DNA from: Chloroflexi bacterium HGW-Chloroflexi-10
GTDB lineage: Bacteria; Chloroflexota; Anaerolineae; Anaerolineales; Anaerolineaceae
Direction: 5' to 3'
NCBI GenBank assembly: GCA_002840755.1
Contig: PHBZ01000001.1
Coordinates: forward strand, 186,001 to 250,000
DNA length: 64,000 nucleotides
The position numbers and the translations under genes are program-made. Below the pieces are notes generated by a model. It did no database searches and was not told the origin of the DNA. It saw nothing but the letters and a program-made list of their open reading frames with translations. Positions 42,315 through 49,769 of this stretch are shown piece by piece (position 1 is the first letter of the stretch; each line of letters opens with the position of its first letter).

Positions 42315-42998
42315 ATGAACCACCAAAACCGATGGCTAGGCTACGATTGGTTTAAGCTGATTGTGGTTGTAATTCTCTTATTCCTGTTATTTAATAGCTT
42401 GTGGAACACTCCCCCCATCCCTATCACCGGCGGCATGGTAAATGCCCCTCAAGCAGATTCCCAGCCCGTCCGCTTGCCAACCATCATCCCAACATCCACA
42501 TCCACCCAACGGTCAGATGATATGCCAACAAACCGGACAATTGATTCATCAACATCGGAGACCAATGGCTGGGTGATTGAAGCAACCACCATTACACCCG
42601 TAAGCCTGTCTATCAATTCTTCAACTCCGCAAGCAGCCCTCCTGGCTCCACAGCAGCCAACGCCCACAGCTGCCAATACGCCGGAACCAGCTCCTGTATC
42701 CATCTCCCTCCAGGCAGCGGTTACCTGCCCAGCCAGCATGCCCAGCCGAATTAGTGTAGGGAACCGGGTACGCCTGACCAGCAACTTAAACCTGAGAACC
42801 GCTGGCAGCCTCAACGCCTCCCTGATCCTGACCAACCCGGCTAACACCATGCTAACGATTATCGATGGACCGCTATGTGAAGAACTGTCTGGCGGTGCCT
42901 ATCTGTGGTGGATGGTGCAAATGGCTGATGATACCCAGGGATGGTCTGTCGAAGCCACCCTGGACGGCAGCACCTACTATATGGAACCCTTACCTTAA
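42315..42998 (+). CDS. Membrane-anchored SH3b-domain protein
   Basis: A 227-residue protein. It has an N-terminal helix (WFKLIVVVILLFLLFNSLW), a long Ser/Thr/Pro-rich low-complexity stalk (about 45-145, including PTPTAANTPEPAPVS) and a C-terminal bacterial SH3 domain, GNRVRLTSNLNLRTAGSLNA (the LNLRTxPS-type strand) ending WWMVQMADDTQGWSVEATL. SH3b domains bind cell-wall or surface ligands. Start ATG 42315 follows AAAGGGGTGA; a longer frame from 42234 would overlap the previous gene by 77 nt. Paired with the HhH protein upstream. Confidence 0.82.
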   Translation: MNHQNRWLGYDWFKLIVVVILLFLLFNSLWNTPPIPITGGMVNAPQADSQPVRLPTIIPTSTSTQRSDDMPTNRTIDSSTSETNGWVIEATTITPVSLSINSSTPQAALLAPQQPTPTAANTPEPAPVSISLQAAVTCPASMPSRISVGNRVRLTSNLNLRTAGSLNASLILTNPANTMLTIIDGPLCEELSGGAYLWWMVQMADDTQGWSVEATLDGSTYYMEPLP

Positions 42999-43069
42999 TC
43001 GGCCAAATGGGTCGGTTATAAACAAAGCATTACTGCCGGAACGATCAAAAAAACCGTATCGCTGAATGC

Positions 43070-43456
43070 CTAAATCAGGCTGTTTGGTGGATTGAGTGAT
43101 TCCGGACCTGACAATGCAGCCGGCTCACTTTCCAACTGAGGTACCTCTGAGGCATGATACAGTTCCAATTCCTGTTGAGCAGCCTGATATTTTTCGTTGA
43201 GCCTGGCCAGTTCTGTTTCCAATTCTTTGACTTTCTTTTTCTGCCCGGATTTTCCCACGCGGTTGCGAATCCAGCCCGGTAAGGAAGCAAAGATACTGAT
43301 GAGAACACCGGCAAAAACAGCGACCAATAATACGACAGCCAGGGAATTCTCAAGGTTCCAAACCAGAAAGGTAACCGTTACCAAGGCTGTATTCTGGACA
43401 GCAAAAACCACCGCTATAAGCGCAATAATCAGTGAAATCACTAAAAATATCTGCAT
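43070..43456 (-). CDS. LapA-domain (DUF1049) membrane protein
   Basis: A 128-residue protein with two helices, IFLVISLIIALIAVVFAVQN and ENSLAVVLLVAVFAGVLI, joined by VTVTFLVWNLE, the LapA/DUF1049 pattern (FxxxN at the end of helix one and F-L-x-W in the loop). A cytoplasmic coiled coil (KKKVKELETELARLNEKY) follows, with an acidic Pro-rich tail. GGAGG lies 6 nt before ATG 43456, which excludes the longer frame from 43501. LapA-type proteins act in envelope or LPS assembly in other bacteria, but the role here is unknown. Confidence 0.8.
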   Translation of the reverse strand: MQIFLVISLIIALIAVVFAVQNTALVTVTFLVWNLENSLAVVLLVAVFAGVLISIFASLPGWIRNRVGKSGQKKKVKELETELARLNEKYQAAQQELELYHASEVPQLESEPAALSGPESLNPPNSLI

Positions 43457-43545
43457 AAAAAACCTCCGCCAACCCAATATGGAAATTAAAATCCTCATCA
43501 AGGATCATCCACTCTACCTAAGATTATTATAACAGGACTGACACT

Positions 43546-43567
43546 CCCCACGGCTAAAGCCGGGGGG
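43546..43567 (-). repeat. Right-end hairpin of the IS200/IS605 element
   Basis: CCCC-A-CGGCT and AGCCG-GGGG pair across AA, with one unpaired base. It follows directly after the tnpB stop codon side and should lie in or near the 3' end of the guide (omega) RNA region. Confidence 0.7.
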
Positions 43568-44825
43568 TTCCTACTTGCGTAGGCAACTTGCGGCCTGTAT
43601 CAAAGGCTCTACTCCGTCGAATGGGTCGGAGGTACATTTGTGTATGGGCTTGAACACAGCCATACAATCCATATTTGGCACGAGAGCAAATATTACACGC
43701 ACCATTTAAATCGCGATGGATTATTGCACCACAACCAGAGCAGGTGTACACCCGCCCTTTGGGTGCATTATTTTTTACATTCTTGCATTGTGAGCAGGTT
43801 CGCGAAGAATAATCTTCTGGAATATCCTCAACACGAATTCCCAAGGACGCGCCTTTATAAGCCAGATACCTTCTAAACCTTCCGTGCGCCCATTGAGAGA
43901 TTTTCTGGTTGGTTTTCTTTCCTAAATCTACGCTATTCTGAATATCTCCCACATCCCCAACCGCCAAGACATTTACAGTATTCGCCGCGCAGAAATTAAC
44001 CACATGACGACTGGCTTTATGGAGAATATCTCTCTGTTGGCGATAGCACTTTGCGCTGGCACGAGCTTTACTTTTCAATAATTTACGGTAGCGTTTCGAC
44101 CCCTTTTTGCACTTAGACAAAAGGCATGTGTAGTCAGCATGGCGCTTATTTCGCAACTGCTTGGATGACCGAAGGGCACGACCATTCACTAGAAGGGTAT
44201 CCCCTTTTTCCGTAGCTACTGCGGCGATATGTATTTCACCCAAATCGACTCCGGCGACCAACCCGCTTGACTGTGTTTCCTGAATTTCTATTCCAGAATC
44301 TATTGTGACGCAGAGTTCATAATGGTCAGCCCGCCATGTCAGTTCAGCCCTGCAAATGTCAGCGCCACGGTACCGGTTGGGAAGAGCGAGAATGAGAGGT
44401 GGCGTTCCTCTCTGATTTGACAAGCTCAACCGCCCATCCGCTCGCCAGCGTAGGGCGCTTTCTTTCCAAATCACCGTTTGATATTTCTTTTCTCGATAGG
44501 GGTATTTAGCCGTGATAGGTTGATTTGCTTGTTTTTGTAGTAATCGCAATTGCCTTGCTGTGGCAATATTGGCTTTTAGTTTTTGAGCCAATCCCTGTAC
44601 ACAGGTCGAATGAAGTGCATATTTCTTTTTGAATTGTTTCTCAATATCTTCACACTTCAACCATTTTTCATTGCCACGGCTGGCTGCATGTGCTTGTACC
44701 ATGCCCGTCCAGCATCGCCCTGCTTCTAAGCGCAATGCAAAGCAGAGGTCTTCCTGTGTTTTCGAAAGTCCTCTGAGATGTATTGTTTCTACGTATACGG
44801 TAGTAGTGGCTCTGCGATAACCCAA
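43554..44825 (-). CDS. tnpB: TnpB-like RNA-guided nuclease (IS200/IS605 accessory protein)
   Basis: A 423-residue OrfB/TnpB protein. The N-terminal OrfB region is followed by a RuvC-like nuclease: RuvC-I SSGLVAGVDLGEIHI (Asp194), a central stretch VNVLAVGDVGDIQNSVDL (no Glu at the classic RuvC-II spot), and IPEDYSSRTCSQC with Glu337 just before the zinc ribbon (Cys344/347 and Cys362/365), then HRDLNGACNI with Asp372. This fits TnpB variants with a relocated catalytic glutamate. The start is TTG at 44825. It uses a guide RNA made from the element's right end to cut DNA. The protein appears full length; the partner transposase is broken. Confidence 0.88.
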   Translation of the reverse strand: MGYRRATTTVYVETIHLRGLSKTQEDLCFALRLEAGRCWTGMVQAHAASRGNEKWLKCEDIEKQFKKKYALHSTCVQGLAQKLKANIATARQLRLLQKQANQPITAKYPYREKKYQTVIWKESALRWRADGRLSLSNQRGTPPLILALPNRYRGADICRAELTWRADHYELCVTIDSGIEIQETQSSGLVAGVDLGEIHIAAVATEKGDTLLVNGRALRSSKQLRNKRHADYTCLLSKCKKGSKRYRKLLKSKARASAKCYRQQRDILHKASRHVVNFCAANTVNVLAVGDVGDIQNSVDLGKKTNQKISQWAHGRFRRYLAYKGASLGIRVEDIPEDYSSRTCSQCKNVKNNAPKGRVYTCSGCGAIIHRDLNGACNICSRAKYGLYGCVQAHTQMYLRPIRRSRAFDTGRKLPTQVGTPRL

Positions 44826-44830
44826 AGTGG

Positions 44831-45235
44831 TCAGACTCGTTTCTGGTTTTCTATGTATTGCTTGATTATTGCCATTGGTGCGCCACCAACTGTTGATACA
44901 AAATAAGCGTTTGTCCAGAGCGTAGGAAGGCGCATTTTCAATGTTTTGAAATCCTGTCTTTATAGGCGTGAACTGCGACCCTTGAGCAATTTTCCGAACT
45001 TATGCAGTCCATACGGTGGGTCAATTTCACACAAAAGATGAACATGGTCTGCCATCACATCAAGTTCGATGACTCCTACCTGTTGTTCTACGGCAGATCG
45101 ATAAATAATTTCTTTCAAGCGTTCATCTGGGCCATTGACCAAAACCTTCCGGCGATACTTGGGACACCAGACTTTATGATATTTACAACTAAACACAACC
45201 TTATTATTGATGTTGAATATTTGTTCGGAATTCAT
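44831..45235 (-). pseudogene. tnpA: tnpA (IS200 HUH transposase) with premature stop
   Basis: The first 91 codons read MNSEQIFNINNKVVFSCKYH and include the HUH histidines in MADHVHLLCEID. After GRSSRL a TAA (44960-44962) interrupts the frame. Reading through gives RQDFKTLKMRLPTLWTNAYF and STVGGAPMAIIKQYIENQKRV, the expected C-terminus with the catalytic tyrosine in YIENQ. So one nonsense change (normally L-L-R) separates the HUH motif from the catalytic Tyr. The element should not be self-mobile unless the stop is suppressed. Confidence 0.85.
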
Positions 45236-45309
45236 GTTCTAATTATAAACTCTTATCTGTATAATGCTATGATGAAAGATATGGCGCTTCGCACCACCGC
45301 GCCTGATAT

Positions 45310-45330
45310 CCCCACGGCTAAAGCTGAGGG
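45310..45330 (-). repeat. Left-end hairpin of the IS200/IS605 element
   Basis: CCC-A-C-GGCT and AGCT-G-A-GGG form an imperfect palindrome matching the right-end core, about 75 bp upstream of the tnpA start. Confidence 0.65.
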
Positions 45331-45519
45331 CTTTACGACGCATTTCGGTAAAAAGCAGGGAAAGATCAGGCAACAGGGATTAGGGATTGGAAATTTCCTG
45401 ACAACTGAATCCTGTTTCTCTTTCCTTTTTAACCTTATTCCACAATCAATTTGTCTGAACACGGCAATCGCAGTAAAATGACAGCTGCGATTCACGCCAA
45501 AAAACCCATGGAGACGAAC

Positions 45520-46284
45520 ATGAAACCGATTCAAACCATCTGGACCGAAGCACTGGAAGTACACACGCATGAGACAGACGCATTTCTACGCTGTAAACCA
45601 GCCGCCTATTTGCGTATGATGGAAGAAGTTACCACTCACCACTCCAGGAATCTGGGAGTGGATTATTTCACTTTGCAAAAAATCAATCTGGCCTGGATTC
45701 TGGCGCGTACAAAGATAAAGTTCTATCAGTTTCCATCCATGATCACCCCGGTGCAGGTGCAGACCTGGCCAAAAGGTTGGGCGCAAAAAATCTTCGGCAT
45801 GCGTGACTTTACCATCAAAACATCCGATGGACAACTCCTGGCCCAGGCAACCACAGCCTGGTTGCTGGTCAACACCCAAACACACCGCTTTGTTAAACCG
45901 GAAGTGCTGACTACCCCATTACCGGATAATGACGGGTTAGCTGCCATAGATGAACCACTTGAAAAACTTGCGTCCAACGCTGAGTTACAGGAAAAACGTG
46001 TTTTTCAGGCCAGCTATTCCTGTCTGGATGTCATGGGGCATGTCAACAACACCCAGTATGTGGATTGGATTATGGATTGTTTCGCCGTAGAAGACCTGCG
46101 TCATAAGCAAATGGATTGGCTGCAGATCAATTACAGTAACGAGGTCAAGCCGGACCAACGCGTATCGGTCCGGATGGGGTCAATTCCCAATCAGCCACAT
46201 GTGTACGCTGTAGCCGGCAGCAACCTGGATACCGGCGCCGTTGCCTTTGAAGCCCAATTTGTATTTAAACCTTTTCCTGCTTAA
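45520..46284 (+). CDS. Acyl-ACP thioesterase (FatA-like, double hotdog)
   Basis: A 254-residue double-hotdog protein. The N-terminal half shows FLRCKPAAYLRMMEEVTTHHSRNLGVDY and PVQVQTWPKGWAQKIFGMRDF; the C-terminal half has the active-site text SCLDVMGHVNNTQYVDWIMD (H-V-N-N as in plant and bacterial FatA). It would hydrolyse acyl-ACP to free fatty acid in the cytoplasm. ATG 45520 is chosen because GGAG lies 6 nt upstream; earlier in-frame Met codons start within the IS-adjacent region. It stands alone next to the IS element and convergent with the selenoperoxiredoxin gene. Chain-length preference cannot be read. Confidence 0.85.
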   Translation: MKPIQTIWTEALEVHTHETDAFLRCKPAAYLRMMEEVTTHHSRNLGVDYFTLQKINLAWILARTKIKFYQFPSMITPVQVQTWPKGWAQKIFGMRDFTIKTSDGQLLAQATTAWLLVNTQTHRFVKPEVLTTPLPDNDGLAAIDEPLEKLASNAELQEKRVFQASYSCLDVMGHVNNTQYVDWIMDCFAVEDLRHKQMDWLQINYSNEVKPDQRVSVRMGSIPNQPHVYAVAGSNLDTGAVAFEAQFVFKPFPA

Positions 46285-46365
46285 TTTTTTAAAAAACATA
46301 GCCGCTTGCAAATTGTTTATGGCAAGCGGCTGTTTTTGTTTGATTCTGTTGGGGTTTCAGTTATC

Positions 46366-47073
46366 TTAGAAAGCGTTTTCCGTTTTCCAGACTTTCCATA
46401 CCTTACCAGCCAGATCGGGACCTGGTGTAAGGGTGGGTTTGCCTGGCTGCCAGCCAGCGGGAGTCACTTCACCAGTGGCTGCGACATGCTGGAAGGCTTT
46501 TACCTGGCGGATTAATTCAATCACATTACGGCCTACTTCAGGTGTCATTACTTCCATTGCACGAATATTGAAATCCGGGTCAATCAGGAAACGACCGCGA
46601 ATATCCACACCGGCATCCTCATCATAAACACCATATACCGTACCTACACGTCCGCCCGCATCGGATAGCAGTGGGAAGGGCACACCACCCTCAACCATTT
46701 TAGAAAGTTCTTCTTCCTGCCAGATCTTATGTGAGAATCGGCTGTCTGTACTGATAGCCAACACTTCAACACCCAGGCTTTGTAATTCTTCAAATTTAAC
46801 GGCAACTGCCGATAATTCGGTCGGTCAGACAAAAGTAAAATCGCCTGGATAGAAACAAACGACTATCCATTTTCCTTTATGCTCAGACAAGCGAACATTC
46901 TTAAAGCCCCCATTTACAAATGCGCTCAACTCAAAATCCGGAGCGGGTTTACCAACACGTGCTAACATTTTTTGAACCTCCTTCTTGATCGTTGATTCCG
47001 AAACCGGCGCAGCTTCTTCAGCTGCAATTGGTCCTTTTGAAGGTTTAACACAACCATCTTTTGCTTCTGCCAT
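46366..47073 (-). CDS. Peroxiredoxin (AhpC/Prx1-like), predicted selenoprotein (UGA at codon 83)
   Basis: ATG 47073 follows GAGGAGG with correct spacing. The frame has one in-frame TGA (46825-46827) and ends at 46366, giving 235 residues when UGA is read. The UGA sits exactly at the peroxidatic position: [19 protein letters not shown], within PxxxTxx(C/U). Before it come [20 protein letters not shown] and GKWIVVC. After it the AhpC/Prx pattern continues unbroken: [37 protein letters not shown] and [15 protein letters not shown]. The C-terminal GEVTPAGW has Thr204 where 2-Cys enzymes have the resolving Cys (GEVCPA), so the enzyme would be a 1-Sec type. A SECIS-like hairpin follows the UGA. It would reduce peroxides, using an external thiol. 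Confidence 0.88.
46800..46827 (-). promoter_or_regulatory. Candidate bacterial SECIS element of the peroxiredoxin gene
   Basis: Counting from the base after UGA, CGGC at +14 to +17 pairs with GCCG at +22 to +25, with loop AGTT and G at loop position two (+19). This matches the geometry of the rhodanese element (loop G at +23). The stem can gain an A-U pair. Read by eye only. Confidence 0.5.
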
Positions 47074-47133
47074 AAAACCTCCTCAAAAAAACCCCAACAA
47101 ACAATCAAATTGTCAATAATAGTATACGATATT

Positions 47134-47157
47134 GCGTATTCAAAAGATATAATACGC
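47134..47157. repeat. Inverted repeat upstream of the peroxiredoxin gene
   Basis: GCGTATT and AATACGC are exact reverse complements separated by 10 bp, 61 bp upstream of the leftward peroxiredoxin start and 29 bp before the decayed Ada-like frame. It could be an operator. It does not match a Fur/PerR box that I recognise. Confidence 0.45.
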
Positions 47158-47185
47158 ATCAGCAGGTGAAAAAATCACTTCCTGA

Positions 47186-47416
47186 ATGAAAAAAATGGAA
47201 TGTCAATTTTTCGGTTGCAAAGCCGTTCAAATAAGCATACACTTAAAAAAAGAAATTCAGCAGCATCACAAAACCTTCCAGGTCTATCTGCGTTGCCTGC
47301 GCATCAACTAGGTCTCCGGTCGCATTCGTCTGGGAGAACCGGTGACCAACGCCGCCATGGACAGCGGTTACGAATCGCTGAGTGGCTTTACAGAAGCATT
47401 TAAAAACAAACCGTGA
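47186..47416 (+). pseudogene. Decayed AraC-type (Ada-like) regulatory domain upstream of ogt
   Basis: From ATG 47186 the frame reads MKKMECQFFGCKAVQ, then HHKTFQVYLRCLRIN, an amber stop (47309-47311), then RIRLGEPVTNAAMDSGYESL and SGFTEAFKNKP before a TGA. HHxTFQxYxRxxRIN and GEPVTxAAxDSGYESLSGF are the AraC-type HTH of Ada-like fusion proteins whose C-terminal half is a methyltransferase like the intact ogt just downstream. The metal-binding N-terminal domain is mostly gone, and the frame is offset from ogt. So an ancestral Ada-Ogt fusion has lost its regulatory part. Confidence 0.8.
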
Positions 47417-47445
47417 GCCCTCTAATCTTGGGCCAGGAGAAAAAC

Positions 47446-47979
47446 ATGATTTACCTCACCCGTATATTAAGTCCTTTTGGACCACTGATGGCCGCAGCTT
47501 CCGATACCGGAATCTGCTTGCTCGAGTTTGGCGATCGCCGCATGTTGGAAACACAATTTGAGCGTCTTAAAAAATACTTTCAAGCCGAAATCACCCCTGG
47601 TGAACACCCTTACCTGGAGACCCTCAACCGCCAGCTCGAAGAATATTTCTTGGGGCAACGCCAGAAATTTAATGTACCGTTGGATTTTCGCGGTACGGTA
47701 TTCCAGGAAATGGTTTGGAAAGCGCTGCTAACTATCCCTTATGGAAAAACCATCTCTTACAAACAACTGGCCGAAAAAATTGGCAAACCAGCGGCTGTCC
47801 GCGCTGTAGCCAATGCCAACGGAGATAACCGTATTGCCATTCTGATCCCCTGTCACCGCGTTATCGGGTCGGACGGCACTCTTACCGGTTACGGCGGCGG
47901 ATTATGGCGCAAGCAATTTCTGCTTGAGCTGGAAGGCGCTATCCCCAAACAATTTGTTCAGCCCTCTTTATTATCCTGA
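47446..47979 (+). CDS. ogt: Methylated-DNA--[protein]-cysteine S-methyltransferase
   Basis: A 177-residue suicide DNA-repair protein that removes O6-alkyl groups from guanine. The N-terminal domain reads MIYLTRILSPFGPLMAAASD and GICLLEFGDRRMLETQ. The C-terminal DNA-binding part has GTVFQEMVWKALLTIPYGKT and SYKQLAEKIGKPAAVRAVANAN, then the acceptor motif IPCHRVIGSDGTLTGYGGGLWRK with the reactive Cys in PCHRV. The ATG at 47446 follows CAGGAG; GTG 47413 upstream is in frame but without a site. Sequence style matches the C-terminal half of Ada-like fusions, consistent with the decayed HTH domain just upstream. Confidence 0.95.
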   Translation: MIYLTRILSPFGPLMAAASDTGICLLEFGDRRMLETQFERLKKYFQAEITPGEHPYLETLNRQLEEYFLGQRQKFNVPLDFRGTVFQEMVWKALLTIPYGKTISYKQLAEKIGKPAAVRAVANANGDNRIAILIPCHRVIGSDGTLTGYGGGLWRKQFLLELEGAIPKQFVQPSLLS

Positions 47980-47986
47980 GTATTCT

Positions 47987-48739
47987 TTATTGAATAAGCA
48001 ACAAAATCGCTGTTAAAGCCAGAAATACCAGGATGATCCGGTCAAACAATACTTTATCCACACGCCTGGACAGCTTGCGTCCCACCCAGACGCCCAACAA
48101 GACAACCGGTAATAACCAGATAATTTTTGTAATCAATGCCGGGTTAACCATTCCATTTACCCAATAAAAGGGCAGTTTTATCCAATTGGTAATGGTAAAA
48201 AATGCCACCATTGTCCCCACAAACTGTACCGGCCCAACCTGCTGGGTTAATAAAAAAATGGAAATCGGCGAAGGGCCGGCATGCGCCAGGGAAGATGAAA
48301 AACCGGTCATCATACCCAATGGAACACCGTACCAGAGGGGCGCCTTGCCCTGTACGCGCTGCTTCACAACACCTTCAACAAAACGTAAAATTACAAATAT
48401 TAAAACCAGCACACCCAGGGTGCGTTTCATAAATGTCACCGGCACTGACTGCATAAAGTACATCCCGGCGATTACCCCCAGAACAGCTCCGGGCAGCAGT
48501 ACCAGCAGCAAGCGCGTATTCCAGTTGCGCCAATGCGCGGTTACGGCAAACAGATCCCCCACCATCAGAATCGGCAGAAGCAAGCCAAGTACCTGATTGA
48601 TTGGCATCACCAGACTCATCAACACGGTCACAACCGGTCCCATCAAGCCGCCAAAGCCAGCTTTGGAAAAACCAGTCATAAAACACGCCACAGCCACAAA
48701 TACATAAAAAACAACCGGATTCGCTTCAGAAAATGCCAA
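47987..48739 (-). CDS. TauE/SafE (TSUP) family permease
   Basis: A 250-residue membrane protein with eight helices. Starting at TTG 48739 (AGAGG 7 nt upstream), it reads AFSEANPVVFYVFVAVACFM, then TGFSKAGFGGLMGPVVTVLM, the first conserved TSUP repeat, and later GMMTGFSSSLAHAGPSPISI, the second repeat with G-x-x-x-G and H-A-G-P. TSUP proteins export or import sulfite, sulfoacetate or other organosulfur anions. The longer upstream frame collides with the rightward zinc-ribbon gene and lacks a ribosome binding site. The gene ends 7 bp after the convergent ogt. Confidence 0.85.
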   Translation of the reverse strand: MAFSEANPVVFYVFVAVACFMTGFSKAGFGGLMGPVVTVLMSLVMPINQVLGLLLPILMVGDLFAVTAHWRNWNTRLLLVLLPGAVLGVIAGMYFMQSVPVTFMKRTLGVLVLIFVILRFVEGVVKQRVQGKAPLWYGVPLGMMTGFSSSLAHAGPSPISIFLLTQQVGPVQFVGTMVAFFTITNWIKLPFYWVNGMVNPALITKIIWLLPVVLLGVWVGRKLSRRVDKVLFDRIILVFLALTAILLLIQ

Positions 48740-48814
48740 AAGTGGGCCTCTAAAAGTTGGGATATAATCAATACATGAGCCGACGTTGATTATACTGTGT
48801 TCGCCCCTAAACCC

Positions 48815-49036
48815 ATGGACAAAAAAATGACTGAAGACAACAAAACCAAGCCCTGCCGTTATTGCGGTAAGACCCTGCCGGAAGAAGCCATCTTTTGCTA
48901 TTACTGCCGTCGGGAACTGGTCACCCGCCCGGAACGCCCGACGGTTGAACCCAAACAAGGATCAAACTGGATGACCTATGGGCTGATCGCAGCGGCTGTA
49001 GTGATTGTGATTGTTTTAATCCTTTTATTGAGTTAA
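48815..49036 (+). CDS. Small zinc-ribbon membrane protein
   Basis: A 73-residue protein with a zinc ribbon CRYCGKTLPEEAIFCYYCRR (two CxxC pairs) followed by a Pro/Lys linker and a C-terminal helix MTYGLIAAAVVIVIVLILLL. Such zinc-ribbon/tail-anchor proteins are common in Chloroflexota, but their role is unknown. The start ATG 48815 is within 20 bp of a TATACT hexamer, so the mRNA may have a very short leader. The strong ribosome binding site usually expected is missing. Confidence 0.72.
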   Translation: MDKKMTEDNKTKPCRYCGKTLPEEAIFCYYCRRELVTRPERPTVEPKQGSNWMTYGLIAAAVVIVIVLILLLS

Positions 49037-49133
49037 AGCCCAATACAAGATAATACAAGGCATCATCCCTATTTGATTCATATTTCTGCACTTGCTATAC
49101 TGTCCGTACGTATTTATATAGAAAGGACAGGAT

Positions 49134-49553
49134 ATGGCCGAGCTTAAAACCAAACCTACCGACCAGAATGTAGAAGCCTTTCTAAATCAGGTCGAAGATG
49201 AAAAAAAACGCGCAGATAGTTTTGCTATTCTGGAACTGTTCAAGCAGGTCAGTGGTGAGAAGGCCCAAATGTGGGGAACCAGCATTGTTGGTTTTGGCAG
49301 CTATCATTACAAATATTCCAGCGGTCAGGAAGGCGATTGGCCACTGACAGGATTTTCTCCGCGCAAACAAAACCTGACCCTCTACATCATGCGCGGTTTC
49401 GACCAGTTTGATACACTGCTCGCCAAACTGGGCAAGTTCAAAACCGGTAAAGGCTGCTTGTATATCAAAAAAATTGAAGATGTGGACCAGGAGGTCCTCA
49501 AAGAGATGGTACGCCTCTCCATTGAACACATGCGCATTACATATCCCGGCTAA
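49134..49553 (+). CDS. DUF1801-domain protein (YdhG-like)
   Basis: A 139-residue protein with the DUF1801 pattern: VEAFLNQVEDEKKRADSFAI at the N-terminus, VSGEKAQMWGTSIVGFGSYHY in the middle (W-x-x-x-I-x-G-F-G), then GFSPRKQNLTLYIM and GKGCLYIKKIEDVDQEVL near the C-terminus. The fold is used for iron-dependent or frataxin-like functions, but the biochemical role is not established. AAAGGACAGG precedes the ATG. It stands alone with its own upstream TATACT (about 49097). Confidence 0.85.
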   Translation: MAELKTKPTDQNVEAFLNQVEDEKKRADSFAILELFKQVSGEKAQMWGTSIVGFGSYHYKYSSGQEGDWPLTGFSPRKQNLTLYIMRGFDQFDTLLAKLGKFKTGKGCLYIKKIEDVDQEVLKEMVRLSIEHMRITYPG

Positions 49554-49740
49554 ATACAAAATCCGCCAGCGCTGTGTGGAAAATTATTACTATCCGGTGC
49601 CGCAAAGCAGCGCCTTTTGGCTTAAAGCGAAACTACATCCTTTGGGGAACTGCGTGTTCCAAACTTCACGGTTCCTTGTGTTCCTTCGTGGTTAGCGGAT
49701 TGTGACAAAGATCATACTTGCGCTCTTTTGAATTATGTGA

Positions 49741-49769
49741 TTTAATATGAACCAGAGGTTCATATTAAA
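49741..49769. promoter_or_regulatory. Perfect 13-bp palindromic operator overlapping the TetR start codon
   Basis: TTTAATATGAACC, AGA and its exact reverse complement GGTTCATATTAAA. The right half ends on the first base of the tetR ATG (49769). It covers the expected -10 region and is almost certainly the autoregulatory operator of the adjacent TetR protein. Confidence 0.85.

Larger units (their letters stand above)
43540..45340 (-). mobile_element. IS200/IS605-family element with tnpB and broken tnpA
   Basis: The unit holds tnpA-like and tnpB-like genes in the same direction, with subterminal hairpins at both ends. On the plus strand the CCCACGGCTAAAGC core occurs at about 43548 (right end) and 45312 (left end). 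Such imperfect palindromes are bound by HUH transposases in this family. Exact cleavage sites cannot be fixed by eye; bounds are approximate. Confidence 0.85.
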
